Of a stretch of 64,000 bases of DNA, positions 1 through 13,200 are shown piece by piece. This DNA is from Spirodela intermedia (Eukaryota > Streptophyta > Magnoliopsida > Alismatales > Araceae). The translations under genes were made by a program, and so were the position numbers. Within the stretch, counting starts at the first letter, position 1. Each line of letters begins with the position of its first letter. Where the stretch lies: assembly GCA_902729315.2 (NCBI GenBank), contig LR746268.1, forward strand, positions 1,203,501 to 1,267,500. The letters are read 5' to 3'. Under the pieces are notes generated by a model. It saw only the letters and a program-made list of their open reading frames with translations. It ran no database searches and was not told where the DNA came from.

Positions 1-1
1 G

Positions 2-520
2 TTCATGATAATTTGGGAAGGTGTGAGAGCAGAATGGCACCAAAGATCCAGAGCCACGTAATTGATTTCTTCCAAGTTATTATTAAATAATATTAATGAA
101 TTTTTAGGCAATATTGGGTAAATATCACTGTTCTACTTCTTTTCATGAAAATTTTAGAAGATGTGAGAGTAGAATGGCAACCAAACCCACACCTGCATAG
201 TTGATTTCTCAAGATAGAAAGAAAATATCAACACTGTGGTTATTTGATTGAAGCTTAGAAGTTGCCTTCCTTTTGTATCTTGGGATAAGCACAATATCGG
301 ATTGATGAACTTGCTTGCAATCTTACCTTTAACAACAGTACTGGCAAAAAAATATTCATTGATTCCACTTTTCATGATAACTTTAGAAGATATGAGAGCA
401 GAATGTCACCAAAATCCGCGCCGACATGATTGATTTATGTCAAATTGCTATAAAATCTCAATACCATGGTCAGTGATCAGAGCTGAGGTTACTGAACTCG
501 CATGCAATCTTAGCTTTTGC
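2..520. repeat. Three diverged direct repeats upstream of the first FLDH exon
   Basis: A motif beginning TTCATGAtAAttttaGAAG and continuing GTGAGAGcAGAATGgCAcCAAA occurs at about 2, 142 and 371, each time followed within 20-30 bases by a form of TTGATTT. A second shared block (tGAACTtGCaTGCAATCTTA) occurs near 304 and 493 and, more weakly, near 98. The spacing (140 and 229 bp) is irregular, so this is an old, partly deleted tandem repeat. It lies in what should be an intron of the FLDH-like gene. No coding exon of that gene could be recognised in 1-594. Confidence 0.6.
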
Positions 521-594
521 ATTGGCTAAATATGGGAAGAATAGCAGACACCATCAAACATCACATTCATTGGAGCGCCTCCTCATCATTGCAG

Positions 595-1150
595 ATGATC
601 GAACGCTTTAATGGACGCTTGCCATGTTATGTGGGCCATGGGAAGATGTCATTCTGCCATGTCGATGATGTGGCAGTAGGACACTTGGCGGCCATGAACA
701 GGGGACAAGTCGGTGAGAGGTATCTTCTTACTGGAGAAAATGCATCCTTGGAGCAGATATTTGATTTAGCGGCGGCCATCACCAGAACAAGGCGTCCTTG
801 GTTCCACATCCCTCTCTGGCTCCTGAATGTTTATGGGTGGATCTCAGTTTTCTTTTCCCACATAACGGGAAAGCTTCCTCTCATCAGTTATCCTGTATGG
901 GTCTTCCCCTCCCCCCTCCCCTTCCATTATTCTGGTTGGCTTCTTCTTCTACCTCAGAGAACTCCCCCCCTTGGATTTGGTTCTAATCTCTGATTGAAAT
1001 GGCTTGCAGACTGTGACGATAATGAGACACCAGTGGGAGTATTCCTGTGAGAAGGCCAAGGATGATCTGGGTTATGCCCCTAGAAGCTTGGATCAAGGCT
1101 TGGGAGAAATGCTTCCCTGGTTGAAGAGCTTGGGGTTGATAAAATACTAA
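595..1150 (+). CDS. FLDH: Farnesol dehydrogenase-like / dihydroflavonol-reductase-like SDR, last two exons (partial)
   Basis: Two exons are visible. Exon 595-894 follows ...cattgcag and ends before GTATGG. Exon 1010-1150 follows ...gcttgcag and ends in TAA. Both junctions are in phase 0 and give 146 codons of C-terminus. The protein starts MIERFNGRLPCYVGHG, has HVDDVAVGHLAAM, then GERYLLTGENAS, and ends WLKSLGLIKY. This is the C-terminal half of the atypical/extended short-chain dehydrogenases of the plant FLDH type (NAD-dependent oxidation of farnesol to farnesal in Arabidopsis). The Rossmann GxxGxxG and the YxxxK catalytic motif would be on earlier exons, which are not in this window: upstream are repeats only. 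Either the 5' exons lie left of base 1 behind a long intron, or the gene is truncated. The reading frame is clean across both exons, which argues for a live gene. The FLDH assignment rests on recalled similarity; other DFR-like reductases are possible. Confidence 0.8.
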
Positions 1151-2766
1151 GTTTTCTTTCTCCTTTTCTGTGTCTTTGCATTCCTTCTAACCTCTACTCT
1201 GGTGATATGCCTGGTCATGCGCCTTTGAGGGTTGTAATATGCACCACCATGTAAACTAAATGCACTTGTATATTTATACTCGCTCCCCTAGTAATGAGTA
1301 CATCTTCACTGATAGCTTTTTATGGACAAGAAAATCATTTTGTTTGTTTGTCTTCGGTAGATATTTCCAAGTGTTTTTTCTTCTTCTCGATGGAATTTTG
1401 ATTGAAGATACCAACCTCTCAGTTTCATTCGAAATTCTGTGCTGTTACTAGGTCCTATATTTCATGATATACTGTTAAGGAATAGAATGACGTTTGAATA
1501 TCATGATGCAATAATGTCAATAAATCAGCAGACCAGACTTCAGTGATGAACTCGATAAAAAAATAGAAAAAAGATGGCGGTTTTTGCCACAGAGTGTGAT
1601 AGTTATGTTGATGTTGCTCGAATCTACAAAGATTCAACAGTTTAAGATTAAATTTTTTTAAAAGTAATTATAAACTCTAGTCCTGAGTTCCTAACGCGAC
1701 CTGATCAACCAGTGCTCTTTTTTCTTTTAAATCATCTTAAATCAAGATAATAATTAGATGAAATGACGATGGGGCAATTTCAATTATCTTATGTTCAATA
1801 TGATGACAATCATACGGCTAAAAATGATTTGATACATTCATTTCCAATTAATTGTAGACATGATATCATAGCCAGGTTGAATGGCTCCATTCTTTCATGT
1901 GGGTCGAAGAGCTATTGGCCGAATGTATAAGCATACGCCACCCACAGTCAAATTAATTTTTGAGTTGAACAACGCAGTTCCTCTACACAAACGGAGAAAT
2001 CTAACATGCACCAAGATTTCAATATATATTGATTTGCATCCCAAGAAAAGGAATAGGAACATAACAGCTTTTAGGAGAAAACCCACTCCAAATACCTCAC
2101 TGGATGGTTCCAATTCAACCTAATCTTCAATCCAAGAACATTGAAAGTTCATCTTAAAACCAATCACGACAACATTCAACCAAAAGCATTTGAGGTAAAG
2201 AAGGGGACGCTGCAGATAAAAAAAACCAACCACCGAAGACATTCGCAGGTCTGGATTAGCTTACTTCGAAGAGGTGAGGTTGCAGAGCCTGTTATAATTC
2301 TCTTAAAAGGATGCCAGCACATCTTTTCATTTTCTTGGATGGAACCCACCCAAAGCGAATTTACATCAAGGTTCATAGATATCATATCTACATAGATCTC
2401 ACTGGAGGAAGTTTCAGCGACAAAGCTCTTCCGAATCTCTGGCAAAGCTCCTGAAAAACGGAGGAGGTGCCCAAGATTATCAGTATACGAGCAAAAGTAT
2501 CTACGGAACGGGGTAAACTGGTCAATGTGTTCATTGCGCACCTGTTAATTATCTTACTCTAGAAGTAGGTCAAAAATTTACATGCCTCTCCTAGAGGTTC
2601 CTGTACATTCCACTTCAACTAGGATTTTAGGAGAAACATCCCAAGGCACTGAATATACACATCCTAAGCACTGAACCAGTTAAACATGGTTCAATCTCTT
2701 GTTGATGGCATCCAAATTCAAGCATCATTAAGGAGATCGTATGCTTTCTGCCCTCTGATCAGCGTC
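1151..2766. other. Convergent intergenic region, no gene recognised
   Basis: This lies between the FLDH stop and the stop of the minus-strand hydrolase gene, so it should hold the 3' UTRs of both convergent genes. Several ORFs of 60-121 codons exist on both strands (the longest is minus 2176-2541), but none shows a domain, intron-exon pattern or biased codon use. The part 2500-2766 is the likely 3' UTR of the minus gene. Confidence 0.5.
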
Positions 2767-5700
2767 CTACATCCTGCAGCGCCGTATACACTTCATAGGA
2801 TTAAAAGGGCCAGGTCTCCTTGAGAGCTTCTGGTTCCGGTCCAAGGGGCCTGTCGGCTTTATGTCCCAGCCTTCGACATTCTTGGGGACACAAACATCAA
2901 ACAGCATCTGACCGAGAACACCGTGGGGGTTCATACCAGGTGGGTTTTGCACATGAAACAATCCTCCCTTGTGTTCCTCCTGCACGGCACTGCCTCCATC
3001 CTTCGACTCAAGGTAGTCCAGAGAGCTTGGCAGGAAAAAATGGTCACTTGGGCGAGTAGCTACCCTTCTAAAGCTCTCGTTAGAGCACACAGCTGCCCTG
3101 TGAAGGTCACAGACGGACTCTGATATCTGGTCACCGCTGCTTCCCATGCCCAGGGCTGCACCACTGAGCTGCACTCTTCGAGAATGGAACATGACTGCCT
3201 GGCTCAGCAACTCAAAGACAGCACTTTTGTAGTCATCCGGATGATGATCATAGTGACCTGCAGAAAAAAATGAATTGGCAAAACGTTGATCCATCTGGCA
3301 TAACTTTTCTTACTATGAGATGTGTTTATCAAGGTTATGCATTAGTTATTTCACCACAACAAGTAAACCATTTGTCAAAGAAATAACAGACCGTAAAGTT
3401 CTGTGGGGAAAATTTTGTACTGCATAAAGGGTGAAAAATTCGACAATGCCAGAAAACTAACTTTTGCCAAAGAATAACAGTGAATTAGAAACTGTCATAG
3501 ACAGCAATGAGTTAAGTTGTTCGCTAACTTTTCTGTTGCGAAAATTTTAAAGAGCCACATGCAAAATAACAATCTGGTGAATCCTGATCTGGTGCATAAA
3601 CCTTGTTCGTGACATCAACCTGTAACTCTTATTTTTATCTGTTTTGGTGGCTAGAGGTAGCTCATTAACTGGTTTATTGGGCGTTCAGATCCAATAAACC
3701 ATGCCAATCCAGTTCAATTATGTAACTGAACTGTCACCCTTCTTTTCTCCCCCACTGGACCATTCCAACTCTCTGGCATGATTGGTGAGTCCCATTATGT
3801 GAAAAGAGCAGAGAAAAGAAAATGACTAGGCAAACCCAGGAGTAGACGAGATATTCAGCAATGATGACAGAGGAAGCATAAAAGTGTCTTCCTGCCCTTT
3901 CATTTGCTTCTTCATGTTCTCACTTTTTCTCTCTTTTTTCTCTACTCCCTCCATTATATGGTCAACGATGGCTACAGCGAAGGGTACAAGTCATTATTGC
4001 TGCCACTGGCCTTTTCTTTTTCTTCTGACAATGGTAGGTTGATGATATTGCGAATTGTACATGTTGACCAAGCTTATATAGAAGTCAGCAGAATTGACAT
4101 GCGAATTGAGTTGCTTGTGGGATCCATGAGTGCAATTCACAATTCACAAGGCCCTTCACATTGCAACTGGACACATCCATGCGATCTCACCATAAGATCA
4201 GTGACACAGCACGTTCCCAGGTAAATCATTATTCAAGAAGAAAAAAACATTCTGGCTCTGAGTCAGAATGAGTGGAGAAACCCGAAGCTAAGTTCGCAGC
4301 TACAGAGCAATGGATGCAACTTCTATTTGCTTCTTATGTTTCTTGTCATACTTTGTACGTGATATCCTCTTCTATTTGAATATTGTACTCATTAAATTTA
4401 TTCGTGAAAACACCATGACATTGAATTTGTTTATTTGCTTATGAACCCGATTGTGAGGGAGGATGAAGTTGATAGAGAAGCGGCAGGCATACAGTGTTTC
4501 TGGCGAATGATTGGTTATGTCCAGAATTTCCAATAAAAATTATATACTCTGCAGAAATAAGTTGTCAAGCTTCTTTCAATGGTTTTGTGTGCTCGTACTT
4601 CTCAAGTATGATCTAAATCTTGCTAATACCAGCATATCCACAAGACTCATGCATTTCCCAGATCTGGTTTTCCATGAAATTGCATAGAAAAATAGCCTAT
4701 CCTATCATTCTCACGCATGAATGGCTCTAAGGCAGTATAAGCAGCTTAAAATAGTCACATCTCTGTCCTCAAGTTTTAAATAAGAACTTCACAAAACCAT
4801 CATAAAGCTATTTAAAACATACCTAAATGAGGGGAAGATTTCCATATAACTAGCTTAACATCACCATCCTCCTCTCTCAAATGATGAGCGAAATTGCAAA
4901 TAATGTGACGAGGAGCAAGTTCATCATCTTCTGAGCACAAAATGAGAATCGGCCCCAATTTCTGCATACACAGTTAGCCCATCAACTTGAATAACGACAG
5001 CAATCATTGAGCGTGGTATGTAAAAATACAAAACAGAAGCTTTACCGCAGAAGAGTACAATGTCTGCCAATACTCTGCACGCTGTGCTTCAAATCTGCTT
5101 AGGAAAAGAGTGTCTAGACCAGATGCCACCATTTTTGCCATCCATGAAACTAGTTTTCGTGGTTCAGACACTCTGACTGCAGTTGGATGAAGAATAAGCC
5201 GGGTGCCTAAGTCACTGGTGAAATCTACAGGACTAGAATCGTATATTTGTCCACAGATGCAGTCATTAACCAGCTGACATTCATCCTGCATTTGACAGAT
5301 GAATAAAAAATAACCATTGTGAGATGGAAACATGTGCGTACTGTTCTAGGCAGAACACCAAAAATAAAGACAACTTGATCCTTAATTTGTCTCGGTCAAA
5401 ACAGAATAATGTTGAAGTCCATGAATATCGAGTTCAAAACAAGAAAAATCCAAATGAATGATCTTACCGGATCTAGCAGTCCTTCATATTTTCCCTCAAT
5501 TATCTGACAGTAAAGGAAAAATATGTTAGCATCTTCACAAAGCACAAAGGAAAAGTCATATCCACCTAACCGAATTCTATCCATGCTAACAACCAGTAAG
5601 AAATAGTCTATAAGAGAGGCATTGCAGAAAAACGAAGAATCAAATGTCAAATCAGAAAAAATACCTGGAGAACCTTGTACATGCATGCTTTTGGACCCCC

Positions 5701-8335
5701 AGAGAAAGCAGCAAATATGACAGGCAATGGTCTGCTTCTCAATTCCTGTTTCCCAGCAAAAAGAGCACAAGGATAACCAAATTGGCCAACAGAAAAATAT
5801 TTTCAGGTACCCTCAACATGGATAACTTTAAAAAAAAATTGGAAAAAGATGAAATGGCTCAAGTTTCATTTTACAATCCGTGAATGAGAGAACCATACGA
5901 TGAAGCAAACCACACCATGGACATTTCATGAAATGTATATCACTGGTATCAAAGACAGAAGAAGGATGGACGATATTTAGGAAACTGGGGAAGCAAAAAA
6001 ATGGTGGGATATGGCATTGTAATGACAATGAGAAGGAAGACCTATCCCAACAATATGTGGACTTTCTACTTTTTGAGGATGATTGTATATGTCATTGACT
6101 TGCCAGTTACTCTGAAAGGTTGTTCATTAGCAGGCGATACAATCTAAATGCATAAAATTTCGAATGCAATGCCACAACTATCTTGCAGGATAGTACTTGC
6201 CCTGGGTTTTACTAGTAAGGCTAAAAACTAGAGCTTAATTTTCCATGAAAGGATGTCATGCTCAGGTCTAAGGACAGAACATATAAAAATTGAGCAGAAA
6301 TATCCACCACCACCAGAAACAATAATTACCTTCACCAGCTCAGAAAGAAGACTGCATGCCAATGACGTAGCCTTCTCTGGAAAAAACCTACACAAGAACC
6401 AAATAAAATCATTACTGCCTAACTCTTTACTTACAAAAAACTGTAATTAGGCTACCCCGTTATTTCTACCCAGCACGTATATTCGCTATACTTTTTTATC
6501 AATTTTTTTCTTTTCTTAGGGATGATTTGCGTGCCAGGATTTCATCTCACGTAACTCCTCGTTTTTTATTATACTTATTTTTAAATGTGATGACATTCAA
6601 TTCTATGATTTGATCAGCCAACTCATCATTCTTCACTCGTCACCAAGCTTCCTGGGATCATAGATGAAAATTAACATCACATATAAACACGGTTTTAGAG
6701 TTTTCAACATTACAACAAAAAGGTAGCATTTTTACAAAACATGAATCAACAAAAGAAAGGCCGCCATTAGGAAATGTGATGACTAGCTCTCAATCAACAG
6801 TGTGGTTTACCGCCTTAACCAAGCTAGCACCTCTAAATCATTTCATCCGGGTCTAGGTTTCTCAATTTGAAATGATAACATGAAACAAATAGAAATCTCA
6901 AACAATAGTCCACACTTCCATAACTGACTACGTTACCAAAATCAAAGATATATTTTGTGGTGCAATCTACTTCTGTAGATAACATTATTTGAAAACGAAA
7001 TAATGTAGTAACAGAGACTGAGTACTACAACAATATTCTATATGTTTGATTCCCTACTAAGATATCAATTGAGAAAAAGACACCACATGCAGCCTTAGAA
7101 AGTTAAATGATTTCGGCATTGAAGATTTTACTCATTCACTGGGACAACAATAGAGCAACGTTACAGAAAAGATGAAATTACTTCAGAAAGGCAACACATC
7201 TGAGACCATGTCGCAAATTTTGGCTCATCTCACGTCCAATTTTCAAAAATGAACGAAAAGTGAAATGTCAAAAAAATGAGTAGGCCAAATTGAAGAAAAT
7301 AATTCAGTTTAGTCCAAAAATAAATGATTCACATCTAAAAATTGGACACTTTGATGTGTTTTGTGTTGGTAGATGAAACTTCATGCAATATATGTTTGGA
7401 GCAGTATGAGGGGGTTAAAAAAGATGTTCAAACCGTGCTTCTGCTTGCATAACTTTTGAGTTTTTTCCTTGCAAAATGTGTGAAACCAAAATTCGTAAAA
7501 TCCCCACCTTTATGGAAATGCAATTAATTTAAATCTCATTGATTTATTTCAAAAGCTATACGTTTAAACACTATGGAAGGAGGAGGGAATTTTTTTATTG
7601 ATATAAATAATTTGTATCCTATAGAAATCAATATGAAGATACAAAATTTCCCCATCTCTAAGAGGCTCCTCCATGTCAGAGAGAGCAAAACTTCAGTGGG
7701 ACAGACCACAAGAGAAACTTGACATATTTCCTGAGATCCATATCCCACATCCTGAACAAACCCGGATAGAATAGCAATAAGGATTGGAGATGATACCGAT
7801 TAATTACAGGTCTATCATCTCCTTTAGAGAAAGGGCGAACTATCTTATGGATATGTTTCAGAAATTTGGTGGCGGTTGACGACTTGTTCAATCATCTATT
7901 TTGATTTCCCCTTTCAAGACTGTTCTCCTCGAAATAATCTGTAGTGGTTACCTTAGAAGGCATTAATTATCTTCATCTAGCATAGATTATTCCATTCATT
8001 CATTGGACTCTCTAATTTATTCATTTTGTGAGTATAGTAGCACATCAAACACCGCCAAGCTCTCAATAAACCATATAGAAGGAAGGGGGGAAAGGAAAGA
8101 ACGAAATTAGAAAAAAAATAGGGCACCCGAAGGGAGAAGATCCATCAAGAGCTTACATGGTGAGGAAATCAGCGTGGCAGACGAGTGAATTCCACCCGCT
8201 GGAGCCGTACAGCTCGATATACTGTCTCATGTGCCTCTCCTCGCTCGACGTCCACGCAAACGCCACCACGATCCCTTCCGTCCTCCCCGCCTCCCTTCTC
8301 CCCCAGTAGAACCGCCCTCCCTCCCCCCACCACAT
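2767..8335 (-). CDS. DUF829 / TMEM53-like alpha/beta-hydrolase family protein, 7 exons
   Basis: Exons on the minus strand: 8335-8157, 6387-6330, 5745-5665, 5503-5468, 5285-5046, 4961-4823 and 3257-2767. All have GT-AG borders and consistent phases, giving 407 residues. I chose the ATG at 8335 (MWWGEGGRFYWGRRE) because the frame upstream has no ATG and because family members start this way. The alpha/beta-hydrolase signature is visible: nucleophile in AAFSGGPKA (Ser94), acid in CSEDDELAP (Asp210 or 211) and His in GHYDHHPDDY (His246). Other family motifs are FAWTSSEERH, FFPEKATSL, CICGQIYDSSPVDF and FEAQRAEYW. A tail of about 130 residues follows the hydrolase core and includes VLGQMLFDVCVPKNVEGW; it is encoded by the large last exon. 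The family is related to human TMEM53; its plant substrate is unknown. Intron 1 is 1.77 kb and the others are short to medium. The gene is divergent from the PAN-like gene at 10251. Confidence 0.9.
6388..8156 (-). other. Intron 1 (1.77 kb) of the DUF829 gene
   Basis: This AT-rich intron separates the first two coding exons. Small ORFs near 7536-7891 on the minus strand show no recognisable domain. It contains no splice-ready extra exon of the hydrolase, since exon 1 joins exon 2 perfectly (AT|G) to give FLTMFFPEK. Confidence 0.7.
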
Positions 8336-8534
8336 CTCCTCCCCTCTCCCCCACCACGCAACCAAAATCAGACACCTATCTGAGTGAAACCAGTTCGATC
8401 CGACTGAGACCTCGCCACAGGGGACTTCCCGCTCACCCTGACCGCCGCCGGAGGGCCCTGGCGGCGCCGCTACCACCGCCCATTGGGGGCAGATCTCCGA
8501 GGGATTTCAACGGAGAACGGAGAAATGAAGACGG

Positions 8535-8566
8535 GAAGAAGAAGAAGAAGAAGAAGAAGAAGAGAA
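8535..8566. repeat. (GAA)n microsatellite in the 5' leader of the DUF829 gene
   Basis: About ten GAA units; on the transcribed minus strand this reads as (TTC)n. It lies about 200 bases upstream of the chosen ATG, in the probable 5' UTR, where pyrimidine-rich microsatellites are common in plants. Confidence 0.85.
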
Positions 8567-9935
8567 GACACGCTATCACGTTCGTTCGTTCGTCTCTGGG
8601 GGTGAGACTAACCTGCGCCGACGGTGGAGACAGCGGCGCATTATAATCTGGATATTTGTCGTTTCAGCGCCGTTGGTGGCGGGGAAACCTCCTCGCCCGG
8701 CGCACTTTAGTCGTCGACGCTCCGATTGTCTTATCCCTTTTTAATGTTTTTACCAATAATGCCCTCCGATATCAATGGCTCTGGTAGCGGTTTTAGCATG
8801 TAACTTTTTAAAATTGTAGTTGTACTTTTCTCTTTATATTTTTACCAAACTAGGAAGTTACAAACTTGACTATGGTTGACTGACAAAAGTCAACGAGACG
8901 GATCTCCTCTACATATTTCCAAGCTCACTTTGAGTCAACCACCTTTTATATCCCTTAATCTCAACTAAGACCCATGGCCATGTGATTTTGACTTTATTTT
9001 CTCTTCTTTTTGTAATTTAAAGCCTTTTTTTGGGTATGAATCTACCAAAGTTTGAAACTTTCTCCCCTTTTTTTGGCTCGTTTTGTGTTTTTTTTCAATT
9101 AAAAAATTTGTAACACTAAAAATTGGGTTACTTCAAGTGGGCAAAATCACATGAGAGTTTAGAAGAACATTTGACTTTCCAAAGGAGGTTAGAGAGGAGA
9201 AATATGTAGAGAGAGAGAGAAAGAGATGCCAAGGGAGGAATCCAATATACCTGCTTGCACAAAAAATTGAAGAGATTATAATTAAATTAAATGATTAATT
9301 GTAAGTGGTTAATTATTATTAGATAATTTTAAGTCTATATTAACTAATTCTTTCACAGATTTAAGTTATTATTATTAGAGAGATATTCTATTTAGCATGA
9401 TGGGATCAGCTGGACCAAAATGGGTTGCTAATGACTCTCTATTTATGTATATTTATGTATATATTTAAGTCAACCCATAATGTAATAAATTCCCCCCGCT
9501 TTCTCTTTCTGAAAAGGCACATTGATGGCCATAAATGGGTCATTATCTCTCTCCTTCTCTCCGAGGGCAGATACACCATAAATGGGTCTTTCTTTCGCTC
9601 ATCAAAGCAGCCACCATATAAGAAAATTAAAAATTATAAACAATGACGCACGAAGTTGCAAATCTAATAGAACGTGGGCCTTTACCAAGTATAAGTACAA
9701 TTAAACGAATTGATCATTATTATGTGTAATAAATTAATCAATTAATAATGAGAGTGGAGAGAGAGACTTCCGGACCCATGACGAGCCGGGCCTTTAGGAG
9801 ATAATTCCGGGCTCGGGCTGGGTTTGATATGGTCTGGCCCGGCCCGTTGACAAACCCCTTCTTCTTCTGCCACCGAAGTCAGAGTGGGGTCTTATGGCCC
9901 GAGTGATCCCACAGTGTTAATGTGCTGTAAAAGCG

Positions 9936-10026
9936 TCTCTCTCTCTCTCTCCTCTCTCTCTTCTGTTTCTCTTTTCTCTCTCTTACTCGCTCTTCTGTCT
10001 CTCGTCTCTCTCTCTCTCTCACTCTC
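9936..10026 (+). repeat. CT-rich microsatellite tract in the 5' leader of the PAN-like gene
   Basis: An almost pure C/T run of about 90 bases made of (CT)n blocks with a few interruptions, ending about 225 bases before the start codon. Pyrimidine-rich tracts like this are common in plant 5' UTRs near the transcription start. It marks the approximate 5' end of the plus-strand transcript. Confidence 0.7.
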
Positions 10027-10250
10027 GCACTAAATGCGCAATGACCGACAGAAATACGAGGATCATGGCGTAAGGTGGGGGGGAGGAAACCAGAGCAGGC
10101 AGGGGACGGAGGGAGAGGGGGAGGGAGTGCCGGTGGTGGAGTTCGTCGGAGGGGAAGGTGGCGGCCGAGAGAGGAAGGGCCGGTGGATTCGCGGGATGAT
10201 ATGAGGTGGAAGGAAGGGGACGACGGAGCGGCGGAATCGGCGGCGAGGGG

Positions 10251-13200
10251 ATGACGAGGGGCGGGGGAGGAGCGGCAGAGTTGGGGCGGGCCGGAGGAGG
10301 GAGGTGGTGGTGCTCGTACAAGAGGACGACGCTGGTGGTCTGCTGTGTGAATCTGCTGGCTGCTCTCTACGTGCTTCGGTCTATTTGCGCATCGTTGTAC
10401 ATCTTCTCGGCTTCCTCTCCCTCCGTCTTCCCCTCTGCTTACCCCGGCGTCATTTCGTTCTCAGGTATTTCCATTTCCGAGAGTTATGAAAACGGGAGCC
10501 TTCCGGTGTGATTGATTTGCTATTTTAGCTGCTTCCTTTGGGATTTTTAGTTTTGGCTCCCCTTAGGCTAACTTGACGGACATGGAGAAATGCATTTTTT
10601 GTCGCCTCATTTAGGCGCTCATTTACTTGTGCTGGTTTTCTTTTGGAGTTTCTAAGCTCCAATCTTCTCTCGTTGACTCGGGGTATCATTTGTTTTCCAT
10701 TTCAGGTGCTAAATTCTCAGATAAACATATTAATAGAATGGAAGAGTCTATTCGTCTAAGACGAGCGGCTCAGCCCATCAAACTTATTAGGCTGGTAAGA
10801 GCATCATCTCCTGCAAAGATTTTATTTGATAAGTTTTGATCATTGTCGTTGTCTAATGAAGGTTCAGGGACTCAAGAAGGAATTCTCTAGAAAAGAAAGG
10901 AATCTGGAACTATCGCAGCCTGTGAAGCTGGAACTCGCTGAAGAGCTCCTGCAGAGGTTGAAAGAACTTGGAGCTGATACTAATGCGACTTTACAACATG
11001 GTCAGCATCGAGAAGCTTTTTATTCCATAGCGGTGTATAAGTTCTTCGGTTTGCGGATGCCAATTTTTTACTTCATTTTCTTTGCACTTTGGAAACGGCC
11101 ATAAGTCCCCTCATTTATGCTTTAGAATGATGGTGCTTGATTTTTCTAAGATCTAAAGTCCGGATATTGAGTTTAACGTCTGAAATATGAGTATGATAAA
11201 AAAATATAAACATTAAATGGAAACATTAAATGTAAACAGGTACATTTATTTTCGTGAGTCGGAAGATCACGAAGATTGCTAGTACTTGGAAAATAATGGT
11301 GGCGAAGGTGGTTAGTGGTCTGTTGGTGTCATGAGACAACAGTGAACAACAACAACTTTTGTAGTGTGTGATGCTTGCCATGGGAAATGGAGGTCGAAGG
11401 GTGCTTAGTGTTGTAATCAGTGACAACTCTAATTATCTGTGATGCACATTGTAGGTTGCACGGGTTTGAGGTGCAGTTGATTGCCAATATTAGTGATGTA
11501 CAATGGTGAAGTGGTAATAATTGTCGGTGGTGGGTTGGTTGGGTGGGCGAGTGCATTGTATGCAATGTGGAGTAGTTATAGTTCTGAGTAATCATGTTGG
11601 TTGTGACAGTTTGCCTGATGATAATGTTAATGGTGATAACTGCTCATGCTCTTTGAAGGTTTTCGTTTCCATGTACTTTGCACTGGAGGTTCAAGATAAC
11701 CTATTCAATCCTCAAACGTATCATGATAACTTAAATATTTAAAAAGAGCTTTATGACATGGATGGACTTCAGAGCACAAGTACAATTTTTCACCTAGGAG
11801 TGAAGATTGAACATGTTCTTCATATTGTTATAATGTCTAGAACAGTGGAGGTGAAGATCACTTTGAGAATAAAAGAAATCTTAGTCTTTGAAGTCCGTCA
11901 GAAACCCTTTTAGATTTATTTAATATATCATAAAATTTTGAGATGGTTTAATGCATATCAGTGATGCACTTGCTTTGTTATGCCCTTTTTGTCAATTATT
12001 AGTCATTAATATGATCAATGCGTACATGTGACCCACCTAAACCCTTACGCTAAAGTGTTGATTTGGTTGCAGTTATTGAAAAATGAATATTTGAGTTCTT
12101 TGATGATTGGTAAAATCGCCATTTCTTGTTGCTAGCGGGTCATAAGTAGGCTGTGGTACTTGGCTAGCTGTAAAGCCTTCTGGCTTGTACCAAACTATAG
12201 GCCACTGTCATGTCTATCATTCAACCTTGCTTCTATGATTGGGTTAATTATAAATGGATGGATGAATTCCTTTTGCATTTTTGCATTCTTCTCTTGATAA
12301 AAAAATGTTATACAATGATGGCAACTGTGAAACCCCCACAATTGATTAAATGATGACATTAGGGTACTTCGTTAGTTTCAAACCTCAATTAATATTTAAT
12401 CATTGCTATGTCAAAGTAGGTTCTTAAATGATGTTTTCAAGTTACTGCTTTTGATTTTTTTTTTATTTCTGTTTTTAGAGACGACAGGTAGCTTTTCAAA
12501 TTTCTTATGTGCTTTACCTTAAGGTTGCCTTAAGTGATGAGCTTTAACTGCCTAACCACAATATTGGTTTCTTTTTAGGCATCATGTTTTTAAGATTTTA
12601 TTGGCCATCTCTCAGACTTTCATTAGAGAAAGTGGTATATTGGTTCATGTGTTTATTTCAGATAATGTCTGTTTAATAAAATATCACTTGTTTCTGGGTT
12701 CGGTCAACTGATCTATATGAGAAAGTACTGTGGTTGATGTGATGTTGACTCAAGCATAATTTATGTTAAGAACATTTTTTGCCTCTTTTTTAAAAAAATG
12801 CTAAAAAATAAGAATGCAGCAATCCATAGGCATTAACAGTAATGCTAGTTTAGGTTTTTCGATTATTTTTCAAATGTCAAATTTATCTCATTTGATTCTG
12901 TTGACCAGAAGTTCTGGAAAGATGGCGCACGGAAAAACTGGGAACTGTCAAGATGATGATGGAGAATGCCACACTTAATTCAACCAAAAGTTTTCAGGAA
13001 GCACGTATGTCCCCATCATTTTGACTGTTTTCTTATTCCACATTGACAGCTTCTTGATAGGGCTGTCATGTCTGACATTGATTCTCTCTTTTGTTTTTCC
13101 ATGTGTTTCTTTAAGTTTATCTGATATGATTCACTGTTTTTCATTTTAATTGACTTTCTTTTGTATTGAGATCAGTGGCACTGAAAAGGGCATTTGAATC

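Larger units (their letters stand above)
8336..10250. promoter_or_regulatory. Divergent promoter region between the DUF829 gene and the PAN-like gene
   Basis: The two genes start 1.9 kb apart on opposite strands. The proximal part (8336-8700) is GC-rich leader of the minus gene. The middle (8750-9750) is AT-rich and holds seven W-box cores (TTGAC or GTCAA), at 8866, 8876, 8889, 8934, 8988, 9171 and 9469, including an inverted pair GTTGACT/AGTCAAC at 8875-8894. A block at 9770-9860 is rich in CCGGGC/GGCCCG words, which are typical of short non-autonomous plant repeats. The last part (9936-10026) is pyrimidine-rich leader of the plus gene. Confidence 0.55.

Noticed and set aside
2176-2541. 121-codon minus frame downstream of the DUF829 gene
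   Set aside because: No domain, no splice sites joining it to the gene; likely 3' flank.
8185-8646. 153-codon plus-strand frame over the start of the DUF829 gene
   Set aside because: Antisense of exon 1 and its GC-rich leader; ends in lysine runs from the (GAA)n microsatellite.
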